IMG/VR virus record: IMGVR_UViG_3300036781_000823
Span: 1-41,025 of that record
Source of the DNA: a virus
Strand: one strand, 5' to 3'
DNA length: 41,025 nucleotides
Shown: in pieces, positions 6,602 to 12,088 of the stretch
Numbering within the stretch: the first letter of the stretch is position 1
Layout of the letters: every line of letters starts with the position of its first letter
Program-made: the position numbers and the translations under genes
Notes under the pieces: generated by a model
Database searches by the model: none
What the model saw: only the letters and a program-made list of their open reading frames with translations
What the model was told of the DNA's origin: nothing

Positions 6602-7809
6602 CCGTCGAACACGAATTCCGCGACCCCGGGGAGGTGCCGGCGCTCGACTGGATCGACAAGGATCTGATCGATGTCGACCCGACCTATCAGCGCGAGCTCG
6701 ATGCGGCCCGCGTGCAGCGCATCCTTGACTGGTTCGATTGGTCGAGCTTCGGCGCGCTGGTGGTGGCACCCAAGGAAGGCGGCCGGTTCAACTGCACCGA
6801 CGGGCAGCACCGGCTCGAGGCTGCCAAGCGCCACCCGCTGGTCAAACAGGTGCCGGGCGTCATCATCGCCAAGAGCGGCACGGTCGACGAGGCGGCGAAC
6901 TTCGTAGCGATCAACGCCAACCGGAAGAACGTCACGCCGCTGCAGCTCTATTGGGCCGAACTGGCGGCCGGCGATCCCGAGGCGGTGACGGTGGCCCAGG
7001 TGTGCGAGCGGGCTGGCGTGACGATCATCCGCGGCGCTGGCGGGACACCCAAGGCCAAGCCCGGCGAGACCGCTGCCATCGCCGCCGTGCGCGGTGTCGT
7101 CGGCAAGTACGGCGCCATGCGCGGCCGGCAGATGCTGGAGGTGCTGGGCAAGGCGCAGCTCGCGCCGATCACCGCCTTGCAGGTGCGCGCCGCTGAGCTG
7201 CTGCTGACCGATCCCGAATTCAAGGACGACGTGGAGCCCGAGGCGCTGACCGAGGCCATCGCCGGCCGCGGCCTGGTGCTGGAGGACGAGGCCCGGGCAT
7301 TCGCCGCCACGCACCGCCTGCCGCTGACGAGAGCGTTGGCGAGTGTATGGTTCAAGCGCACCAGGAAACGCCGGAAACCCGCAGCAGGGGTCGACGAGCC
7401 GAAGATCACCCGCGGAGATGCGCTGCGACGAGCGGAGGAACGCGAGGCACCTGAGATGGCGAAGGCTGAGCGATCTATGGCCGAGCGGCAGCAGGCAGTC
7501 GACACCCGTATCGCCAGCGTGGTGGCAGCCTTCGGCGCCACCCTTACGGAGGCGCGGATACTGGTCGAGCTGCTGTCAGGACGGCTTGCCACCAAGGAGG
7601 CACTTCACGCCGCGCTATATGGCGACGATCCCGGCGGCGGGCCGGAGATGAAGATCATTGACGTGCTCGTCTGCAAGCTCCGGCCCAAACTCGACGATCA
7701 CGGCATCACGGTGATGACCGTGCGCGGCATGGGCTATCAGCTCACCGGCGAAATGGTCCGCCGCACTGAGGCCGTTCTTCGGACTGACGAGAGGACGAAA
7801 GCGGCATGA
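6598..7809 (+). CDS. ParB-like domain fused to OmpR-type winged helix
   Basis: In this 403-residue protein, residues 15-110 form a ParB/sulfiredoxin-like fold with the signature DPTYQRE and DGQHRLEAAK (68-77), similar to the DUF6551 type found in phages. Residues 309-384 match the DNA-binding C-terminal domain of OmpR/PhoB regulators: LTEARILVELL, KEALHAALYG, KIIDVLVCKLRPKL, TVRGMGYQL. A basic linker (KRTRKRRK, 253-260) joins them. The ParB-like fold can act as a nucleotidase, nuclease or partition clamp; which applies is unknown. No receiver domain is present. It overlaps both neighbours by ATGA, so it belongs to the early operon. Confidence 0.8.
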   Translation: MTVEHEFRDPGEVPALDWIDKDLIDVDPTYQRELDAARVQRILDWFDWSSFGALVVAPKEGGRFNCTDGQHRLEAAKRHPLVKQVPGVIIAKSGTVDEAANFVAINANRKNVTPLQLYWAELAAGDPEAVTVAQVCERAGVTIIRGAGGTPKAKPGETAAIAAVRGVVGKYGAMRGRQMLEVLGKAQLAPITALQVRAAELLLTDPEFKDDVEPEALTEAIAGRGLVLEDEARAFAATHRLPLTRALASVWFKRTRKRRKPAAGVDEPKITRGDALRRAEEREAPEMAKAERSMAERQQAVDTRIASVVAAFGATLTEARILVELLSGRLATKEALHAALYGDDPGGGPEMKIIDVLVCKLRPKLDDHGITVMTVRGMGYQLTGEMVRRTEAVLRTDERTKAA

Positions 7810-8036
7810 CCAAGATCATCCCGTTCCCCGAGCGCGGCCGTCCTGCTCACTGGGTTTTCTGGAAACCCGGTGATCCGCGACCGGTCATCAGGCCGGTGAG
7901 GATCAGCGCCGAGCAATTCGAGGAAGCGCACCGGCTGGCTGACGACTGGAACGCCCTCAAGGGTGACTGGAGCAAGGTTGTGGGAAAATCCCATAACCCC
8001 GACGCACCCGACGACGACGGCCCGAGGGCAGCATGA
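7806..8036 (+). CDS. Small hypothetical protein
   Basis: This encodes 76 residues starting MTKIIPFPERG. It has a Trp-rich beta-like first half (HWVFWKPGDPRPVIRPV), then a helix (ISAEQFEEAHRLADDWN) and an acidic tail. It is joined to both neighbours by ATGA overlaps, which is the chief evidence for it. No family is recognised. The position in the early operon suggests a small accessory or host-modulating protein, which is inference. Confidence 0.6.
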   Translation: MTKIIPFPERGRPAHWVFWKPGDPRPVIRPVRISAEQFEEAHRLADDWNALKGDWSKVVGKSHNPDAPDDDGPRAA

Positions 8037-8314
8037 CCTTGGTCGAGCGAGTGGCAGAAGGCCTCCTGAACGAATATCGCCGCCGGCAGGGTATCGGCCC
8101 GACGACGCTGGCGGGGATGCGGCCGGAGCATCGCGTGCAGTGGCTGCAGGATGCCCGCGCTGCGATTGCCGCCGTTGCCACCGTCACTGTCGATGAAGCT
8201 GTGCCCGGTGGTCTAGCGATCGAGGACGCGATGTTCGGAGAAGGCAAGCTCGTGTTCCACGCCGCGCAGGATGCGGTGGTGGCGATCTGCCGCGCGGCGA
8301 TAGGGGATGCCTGA
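8033..8314 (+). CDS. Small hypothetical protein
   Basis: The 93-residue product begins MTLVERVAEGLLNEYRRRQG. It is helical, with a short segment RVQWLQDARAAIAAV reminiscent of small proteins encoded near phage replication genes. The ATG overlaps the previous stop (ATGA). No catalytic motif was seen. It ends just before a GC-rich structured spacer (8317-8362). Confidence 0.6.
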   Translation: MTLVERVAEGLLNEYRRRQGIGPTTLAGMRPEHRVQWLQDARAAIAAVATVTVDEAVPGGLAIEDAMFGEGKLVFHAAQDAVVAICRAAIGDA

Positions 8315-8316
8315 GC

Positions 8317-8362
8317 CCTCGCGCACGTGCATGTGCACGCGTGTAGCGCGCCGCGCGCGAGG
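8317..8362. repeat. Nested inverted repeat with alternating purine-pyrimidine tract
   Basis: The arms CCTCGCGC (8317-8324) and GCGCGAGG (8355-8362) are perfect complements. Between them lies a second dyad CGTGCA-TG-TGCACG (8326-8339). Bases 8321-8345 alternate purine and pyrimidine without a break, mostly CG/CA/TG steps, a composition known to favour left-handed Z-DNA under supercoiling. There is no T-tract, so it is not an ordinary terminator. It lies between two early genes. Confidence 0.6.
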
Positions 8363-8404
8363 ACGCTGCTGGTGATGCGGCTCAACCAGCGCTAAGAGGC
8401 GACT

Positions 8405-8608
8405 ATGAAAGTGCAGATTCTCGTCGACGGCCAGATCGTCAATACCCAGATCGTCAGCGAATTGCTGCTCAACGAAAAGGCGTCGATCCGGGACATGAAG
8501 CGCCTCGCCCTCAAGGCGGCGCTCGAGGACAAGGCAATCCGCATCAGCGACTCGCTGCGCGCGACGTTCCGGCTGTTCGATGTGATGGGCGAGCCGGTTG
8601 ACGAATAG
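8405..8608 (+). CDS. Small hypothetical protein
   Basis: This encodes 67 residues starting MKVQILVDGQIVNTQ, with an AGAGG Shine-Dalgarno 7 bases upstream. The beginning looks like a beta hairpin, and the rest is helical and basic (SIRDMKRLALKAALEDKAI). No family is recognised. It is the last early-operon gene before the 8676-8704 hairpin. Confidence 0.55.
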   Translation: MKVQILVDGQIVNTQIVSELLLNEKASIRDMKRLALKAALEDKAIRISDSLRATFRLFDVMGEPVDE

Positions 8609-8675
8609 TCGTTGAGCCTTGTGGCGCCTCGCAAATCACCCCATAATCTCCTCACCGCCGCTCTACCCGTCCCGG

Positions 8676-8704
8676 CCTCACTGATTTCGAACCAGTGAGG
8701 TTTT
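8676..8704 (+). terminator. Rho-independent terminator-like hairpin containing the next Shine-Dalgarno
   Basis: CCTCACTG (8676-8683) pairs perfectly with CAGTGAGG (8693-8700) over a 9-base loop, followed by TTTT, the form of an intrinsic terminator. The 3' arm contains GAGG (8697-8700), which is the only Shine-Dalgarno for the ATG at 8709, 8 bases away. The hairpin can therefore both stop transcription and hide the ribosome site. It ends the early operon and precedes a possible regulator gene. Confidence 0.75.
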
Positions 8705-8708
8705 CCAC

Positions 8709-9689
8709 ATGTCCACCGACAAAGCTCGGCTTGCCGGAATCGTGTTCCATGCGGAGGGCGACCGCGTCCGCATCAAAACGACGCTGCGCAGCGACCTGGC
8801 GCGCGGCCGCCTCGATGGTCAGCGCAAGCGCAATGACGATATCCAGCGGATTAAGCGGGACGCAGCCAAGGCTGGGCGGCAGATCGATCGCGGCATAGCG
8901 TTCGACATCGTCGGTGTGGTGGAGACGCCGAGCCCGGCGTCGGCGCGCAAACTTCGCCGGGTGCTGGAGAAGGTTTTCGGCCAGTCCGGCGCCAGTTCGA
9001 CGATGGCAACCGTCGATGTCGCGGACGCTCTCACGCGATGCCGCCGACTTGGCCTGCGGTCGTTCGGCGTTACCGATGAGCTGCCTGAGCCGTCGCGGAT
9101 GCACGGCCAAACCCCGATCATCGAAAAGCGCTATGTCCAGGATCCGATGATGACCCGGGCGGAACTGCTTCACCAATTGGACATGGCGCCCAACCAGCGA
9201 TGGGTCGGCCACATCAAGGCCGAAGCCAACATGTCGATCCTCATCGGCGGTCTAGCTCGCGTCCGCCGCCGCACCGAAGCGCAGACGCGCGGGGCCGGGT
9301 GGTTCAGGGACATTGCCGAGAGAGCCCAGCTCGGTGGCGCTCGGGCGATCGACTATACCGCGGCCAGGGTCGATACCAGCGGCCCGACTGAAACCGGCGT
9401 AGCCGATGCCGGCGCCGACGCCCGGGCCGAATACAAGCGAGCGCGCGAGGAGCTGGGGCTTGGCACACTGCGACTAGCTGTCGCCGAGCGCGTGGTGGTG
9501 GAAGGCGAGACCATCGCGCACGTTGCCGAGGCAATGGGCTTCGGGAAGGGCGGCGCGGCGCGGGAGAAGCTGACCTCAGTGGCGCTGGACGCTGCCGATA
9601 TCCTGGCGCTGATCTCCGGCAACGCCAGCAAGCCAGCGCAGTCGTCTCGTATCCGGGCTGATGGGGACAAGCCGAGCGACACCACGTGA
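8709..9689 (+). CDS. Hypothetical protein, possible late regulator (DUF6456-like C-terminus)
   Basis: This 326-residue, Arg-rich protein has no obvious enzyme motif. The N-terminal third is basic and may bind nucleic acid (RVRIKTTLRSDL, RKRNDDIQRIKRD). The C-terminal 130 residues (from GARAIDYTAARVD through AEYKRAREELGLGTLRL to AREKLTSVALDAADIL) resemble the helical domain that I know as DUF6456 in alphaproteobacterial phage and chromosomal proteins; this label is tentative. It stands alone between the early operon terminator and a convergent HTH gene, upstream of the packaging genes, where a late-gene activator or antiterminator often sits. That role is inference. Confidence 0.6.
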   Translation: MSTDKARLAGIVFHAEGDRVRIKTTLRSDLARGRLDGQRKRNDDIQRIKRDAAKAGRQIDRGIAFDIVGVVETPSPASARKLRRVLEKVFGQSGASSTMATVDVADALTRCRRLGLRSFGVTDELPEPSRMHGQTPIIEKRYVQDPMMTRAELLHQLDMAPNQRWVGHIKAEANMSILIGGLARVRRRTEAQTRGAGWFRDIAERAQLGGARAIDYTAARVDTSGPTETGVADAGADARAEYKRAREELGLGTLRLAVAERVVVEGETIAHVAEAMGFGKGGAAREKLTSVALDAADILALISGNASKPAQSSRIRADGDKPSDTT

Positions 9690-9754
9690 GGCAATTGACA
9701 AATCAGGCTAAGCAGAGGCAAATCACTGCACGCTGGTTTTTGACGCCAGCAGGA

Positions 9755-9795
9755 CGGCGCCGGGAGTTGACCTCCTCTGGCGCCGAATTTGTTTT
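9755..9795. terminator. Inverted repeat between convergent genes, likely terminator
   Basis: CGGCGCC (9755-9761) pairs with GGCGCCG (9779-9785), with an inner GGAG/CTCC pairing, and is followed on the plus strand by AATTTGTTTT. It lies between the plus gene ending at 9689 and the minus gene ending at 9794, where a terminator is expected. A weaker hairpin GCTGG/CCAGC lies just before it (9732-9750). The remaining bases 9690-9754 hold no gene that I can see. Confidence 0.5.
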
Positions 9796-10300
9796 AGTCG
9801 GAACGCTTCACCGCCCGCTTTTTGGCCTTCGCCTCGCGCTCGGCCATGTCCCGCTCGTAGAGGGCGACACTCCCGGCGAGCTCACGGAGATTGGCCGGCA
9901 GCAGGCTGACCATTTCGGATTTGGGCTGGTGGATCACCAGCTCCATGGCCGCGAGTTGCGCAGCTTTAAGATGCCACGGCTTGGTGATCGTCTCGCCGTT
10001 CTCCAGCATCTGGTAGGTGCGGGCAGGCATCCCGATAGCCTCGGCCATCTGGACCTGGGTGATACGAAGCGATTTCCTCAGATCGAGCAGTTCCTGCTGG
10101 TCGGGCGTCATGTTGCTCCTCGCTATTGCGTCAGCTTCTCGGGCGAGAACTTCCCGTGCGGCGCTGATCCGATCAGCCTCCGTGTACCGGTAGACTCGCT
10201 GCGTCCCGTTGATGTCGAACGACCTTGAGAACGGGATGGTAGCCAAGGCTTCGTCAAAGGTCATCCCTCTGGCGGGCGTTGCGGTATTCAGGCTGGACAT
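9794..10300 (-). CDS. XRE-family HTH regulator (HigA/antitoxin-like)
   Basis: The 168-residue protein begins MSSLNTATPARGM at an ATG with a strong Shine-Dalgarno (AAAAGGAG, 7 bases before). The frame is open another 76 codons upstream, but that segment overlaps a structured leader and has no good start. Residues about 80-115 form an HTH (LRKSLRITQVQMAEAIGMPA then RTYQMLENGETI). The C-terminus is basic (KAKKRAVKRSD). Single HTH proteins of this kind are often antitoxins or autoregulators. No toxin ORF is evident beside it. Two dyads at its own promoter suggest negative autoregulation. Confidence 0.75.
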   Translation of the reverse strand: MSSLNTATPARGMTFDEALATIPFSRSFDINGTQRVYRYTEADRISAAREVLAREADAIARSNMTPDQQELLDLRKSLRITQVQMAEAIGMPARTYQMLENGETITKPWHLKAAQLAAMELVIHQPKSEMVSLLPANLRELAGSVALYERDMAEREAKAKKRAVKRSD

Positions 10301-10320
10301 GGTATTCTCCTTTTCACGGA

Positions 10321-10456
10321 GGAGGTGAGAGCCTTCTTTCCGGTGGGAGCCGGGCTTCCGCCCGACCCCCTTCTTCAGCGGCTGAGTGTCAGGGTCAGGG
10401 ACCAACCAAACCATCTGACATTCAGCGTGAACCGGAATTTCAGCGCTCTCACCTCC
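10321..10456 (-). promoter_or_regulatory. Structured mRNA leader with 12-bp long-range inverted repeat
   Basis: On the minus strand, the leader of the HTH gene starts near 10480. A near-perfect Shine-Dalgarno (AAAGGAGGT) is followed by AGAGC, and GGAGGTGAGAGC (10445-10456) is perfectly complementary to GCTCTCACCTCC (10321-10332). The second arm lies immediately before the HTH gene's own Shine-Dalgarno (10307-10314). Pairing would mask the first ribosome site and restructure the second. This looks like translational control. It is seen directly as sequence complementarity; the effect is inferred. Confidence 0.6.
10375..10443 (-). CDS. Possible 22-residue leader peptide (CTG start)
   Basis: Seven bases after the strong Shine-Dalgarno of the leader, a CTG opens a 22-codon frame (LKFRFTLNVRWFGWSLTL and on to LSR) ending in TGA. 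The spacing is ideal, and the peptide has a regular beta-strand-like alternation of hydrophobic and polar residues. The only weakness is the rare CTG initiator. Without it, the Shine-Dalgarno has no start codon at all. If translated, ribosomes would disrupt the 12-bp leader pairing. Confidence 0.35.
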   Translation of the reverse strand: MKFRFTLNVRWFGWSLTLTLSR

Positions 10457-10486
10457 TTTCGTCCGCCCCACTATCGGGGCACAATC

Positions 10487-10538
10487 TTTATCGCACACGC
10501 AAAGATTGCGTGCAAGCATAAAGCGCAATGATTGCGTG
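10487..10538 (-). promoter_or_regulatory. Autoregulated promoter with two dyad operators
   Basis: Reading the minus strand, TTGCAC (10510-10515), a 17-base spacer and GATAAA (10487-10492) form a promoter starting near 10480. The dyad CACGCAA-N3-TTGCGTG (10496-10512, perfect) fills the spacer. A second, slightly degenerate copy lies at 10522-10538, with centres 26 bases apart. An HTH protein binding here would shut off its own transcription. The protein-site match is inference. Confidence 0.65.
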
Positions 10539-10901
10539 AAATCGTATTCCAGTTTGAGGCGAGCGCTATGTCTCCGGCAAAGGTCGCGCTGAGCCGGCGA
10601 TTAAATGCACGTTGATCCGACGGCGCGAGCACCGGGTCACGCCTCAATTCAAATCGAAGCGGCGGCGTGGACGGACACGCACGAAACAGCAGCGCGGGAT
10701 AGTTGCCGGGTGCGGAGTTGGGGAGGCGGCGGACTTCGTCCGTGCAGCTAGTACCGGTCCCGTGCGGAGGGCGCTCCTCGGAAGGCCCGCTAGTCGGTAT
10801 CCAGCCCGGCCCGCTTCGATGTTCGTCACCCACCAGTAGCGTGCTGCTGGTCCTGCGCCGAGGTCGGCTGAAATCTCAGCTCTCCTCGGCTCGCAGCGTG
10901 C
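10539..10901. other. Non-coding stretch with nested hairpins
   Basis: No convincing gene was found. A 15-codon ORF with a GAGG Shine-Dalgarno (10568-10615, MSPAKVALSRR) is possible but unsupported. Near the right end, GCCGAGG (10857-10863) pairs with CCTCGGC (10884-10890), enclosing a second stem GCTGA/TCAGC (10867-10880) with an AATC loop. A competing stem GGCTCGC/GCGAGCC (10888-10894 and 10909-10915) shares three bases with it. There is no T-tract on either strand. It may end the minus gene at 10902 or be part of a small RNA. Confidence 0.4.
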
Positions 10902-11126
10902 CTAATCGGCGAGCCCAGTCGGTAGCACCCCGGTTTTGAACAGCACCTTCGGATCGTCATAGGTGTCCGTCTCGACATCAATGTCCTGCGAGTAGGCCCA
11001 GACACCAGCCACCGACGGCGCGACGCGCTCAGCCTTAGTGATGGCAGCTTCGGGCGAACGGACCTTCTCGGGCGGCTGTGGCTCCAACTTCCTGCCTTTC
11101 TGGCGGAAGGCCTGCACGAAGAACAT
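10902..11126 (-). CDS. Small hypothetical protein
   Basis: The 74-residue reading MFFVQAFRQKGRKLEPQPP...TYDDPKVLFKTGVLPTGLAD looks like a real small alpha/beta protein: a beta strand, then a helix (PEAAITKAERVA), then a strand with an acidic run. By my recollection, similar short proteins with this start and the ending 'LFK.G.LP' recur in rhizobial prophages. In-frame starts farther upstream (up to 11282) run into the HNH gene's territory. No clear Shine-Dalgarno supports the ATG at 11124-11126, so the start is uncertain. It is divergent from the HNH gene, with 46 bases between them. Confidence 0.55.
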   Translation of the reverse strand: MFFVQAFRQKGRKLEPQPPEKVRSPEAAITKAERVAPSVAGVWAYSQDIDVETDTYDDPKVLFKTGVLPTGLAD

Positions 11127-11172
11127 GACTGCCATAGCGGTGCGCACCAATCGCATGAGGAGCGTGGACCCT

Positions 11173-11547
11173 ATGCCCAGCAAGCCACCCTCGGCAACGG
11201 GCAGCCGCATGGACCATCGGTCACCAAGAGCCCAAGCATGGCGAGCCTGGTACTGGACAGCCGAATGGCGAGCGCTGGCCAAGCATCAACTCGCAACCGA
11301 GCCCTTATGCCGAATGTGCGCAGCTCGGGGCAGAGCAACACCAGCCACCGTCTCTGACCACCTCGACCGACACAATGGCGATCCAGTGAAGTTCTGGGGC
11401 GGACCGTTTCAGTCCCTATGCAAGACCCACCACGACATCACCAAGCAGCGGGAAGAGAACAGGGGCTTCACCGTGGGCAACGACGCCAGCGGACGCCCCG
11501 TCGATCCTGCGCACCCATGGAACCGCCGCCCGCCCGCCAAGGGGTAG
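11173..11547 (+). CDS. HNH endonuclease, packaging-associated
   Basis: This 124-residue HNH nuclease has Cys46-x2-Cys49 and Cys83-x2-His86 as structural zinc ligands, Asp62-His63 (SDHLDRHNGD) as the catalytic start and Asn68 and His87 completing the HNH motif. I choose the ATG at 11173, which has AGGAG about 10 bases upstream; the frame is open back to 11038 without a better start. HNH proteins directly before TerS/TerL are known in HK97-type phages to assist terminase cleavage of concatemers at cos. The placement strongly suggests that role here. Confidence 0.88.
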   Translation: MPSKPPSATGSRMDHRSPRAQAWRAWYWTAEWRALAKHQLATEPLCRMCAARGRATPATVSDHLDRHNGDPVKFWGGPFQSLCKTHHDITKQREENRGFTVGNDASGRPVDPAHPWNRRPPAKG

Positions 11548-11624
11548 CCCCTCCAAAAGTCCACGGCCTTGGGGTTCCCTACCGGCTGGGGGGCCCGTTC
11601 GCACTGACCAGAATTTTAGAAGGG

Positions 11625-11653
11625 GGGGATGATCGCCATCCCCGAAGGGGATG
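11625..11653 (+). promoter_or_regulatory. Competing hairpins over the TerS start codon
   Basis: CATCCCC (11637-11643) can pair with either of two identical heptamers. One is GGGGATG at 11625-11631 (loop of five). The other is GGGGATG at 11647-11653 (loop of three), whose last three bases are the TerS ATG. The two 7-bp stems are mutually exclusive, and one buries the start codon. A second ATG at 11629, after a G-rich Shine-Dalgarno, opens a 15-codon frame that overlaps the TerS start. The rest of 11548-11624 is GC-rich and holds no gene that I can see. Confidence 0.55.
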
Positions 11654-12088
11654 ATGCCGAAAATCACCGAGATTGACGGCGGCGCTGGCCTGCCGCGCGA
11701 GCCAGACTGGTCGCAAGCGTTCACCGACGAGATGGACCTCGCGTTAGCGCATGAGGAATGGGGAATCGTGACCCGCGAGCTGTCGGGCGCTGGCGTGCTG
11801 GCGGTGGCCAACGGTCATTCGATCCGCCGACTGGTAGAGTTTCGGGTGCAGTACGAGCGCAGCGCCAAGCACGTCGCTGAGAAAGGCGCCATCCTCGCGC
11901 CGACCAGCAAGAAGGCGAAGACCGGGCAGTGGAACCCCCACTGGTCTGTGATGCGCCAGGCTGACGAGTCGATCCGTGTGCTCGAGGCTGAGCTCGGCCT
12001 CGCACCGACGCGCCGCGGCAAGACCACAAAGGTTCAACGTGGCCAGAAAAAGCCAAGGGCGGCGGACAGCTACCTCCGCACCGTCTGA
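11651..12088 (+). CDS. terS: Terminase small subunit
   Basis: The 145-residue protein has the length, position and pattern of P27-type small terminase subunits: EIDGGAGLPREPDW, an all-helical middle (FTDEMDLALAHEEWGIVTREL, then RLVEFRVQYERSAKHV) and a conserved SVMRQADESIRVLEAELGL segment before a basic tail (RRGKTTKVQRGQKKPR). It binds phage DNA ends and hands them to TerL during packaging. Two tandem ATGs (11651, 11654) are possible starts. Both are close to a G-rich Shine-Dalgarno and covered by a hairpin. TerL starts 50 bases before its end. Confidence 0.88.
   Translation: MMPKITEIDGGAGLPREPDWSQAFTDEMDLALAHEEWGIVTRELSGAGVLAVANGHSIRRLVEFRVQYERSAKHVAEKGAILAPTSKKAKTGQWNPHWSVMRQADESIRVLEAELGLAPTRRGKTTKVQRGQKKPRAADSYLRTV

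Noticed and set aside
8033-8608. Possible toxin-antitoxin pair among the small early genes
   Set aside because: No toxin fold or antitoxin DNA-binding motif is visible. They are more simply early accessory genes.
10301-10528. N-terminal extension of the HTH gene with a Cys-rich segment
   Set aside because: The frame is open, but it covers the promoter, operator and leader stem, and the ATG at 10300 has a strong Shine-Dalgarno.
11976-12038. Earlier TerL start
   Set aside because: The residues are a frame-shadow of TerS. The GTG at 12039 has AAAGG upstream and starts where homologous proteins begin.
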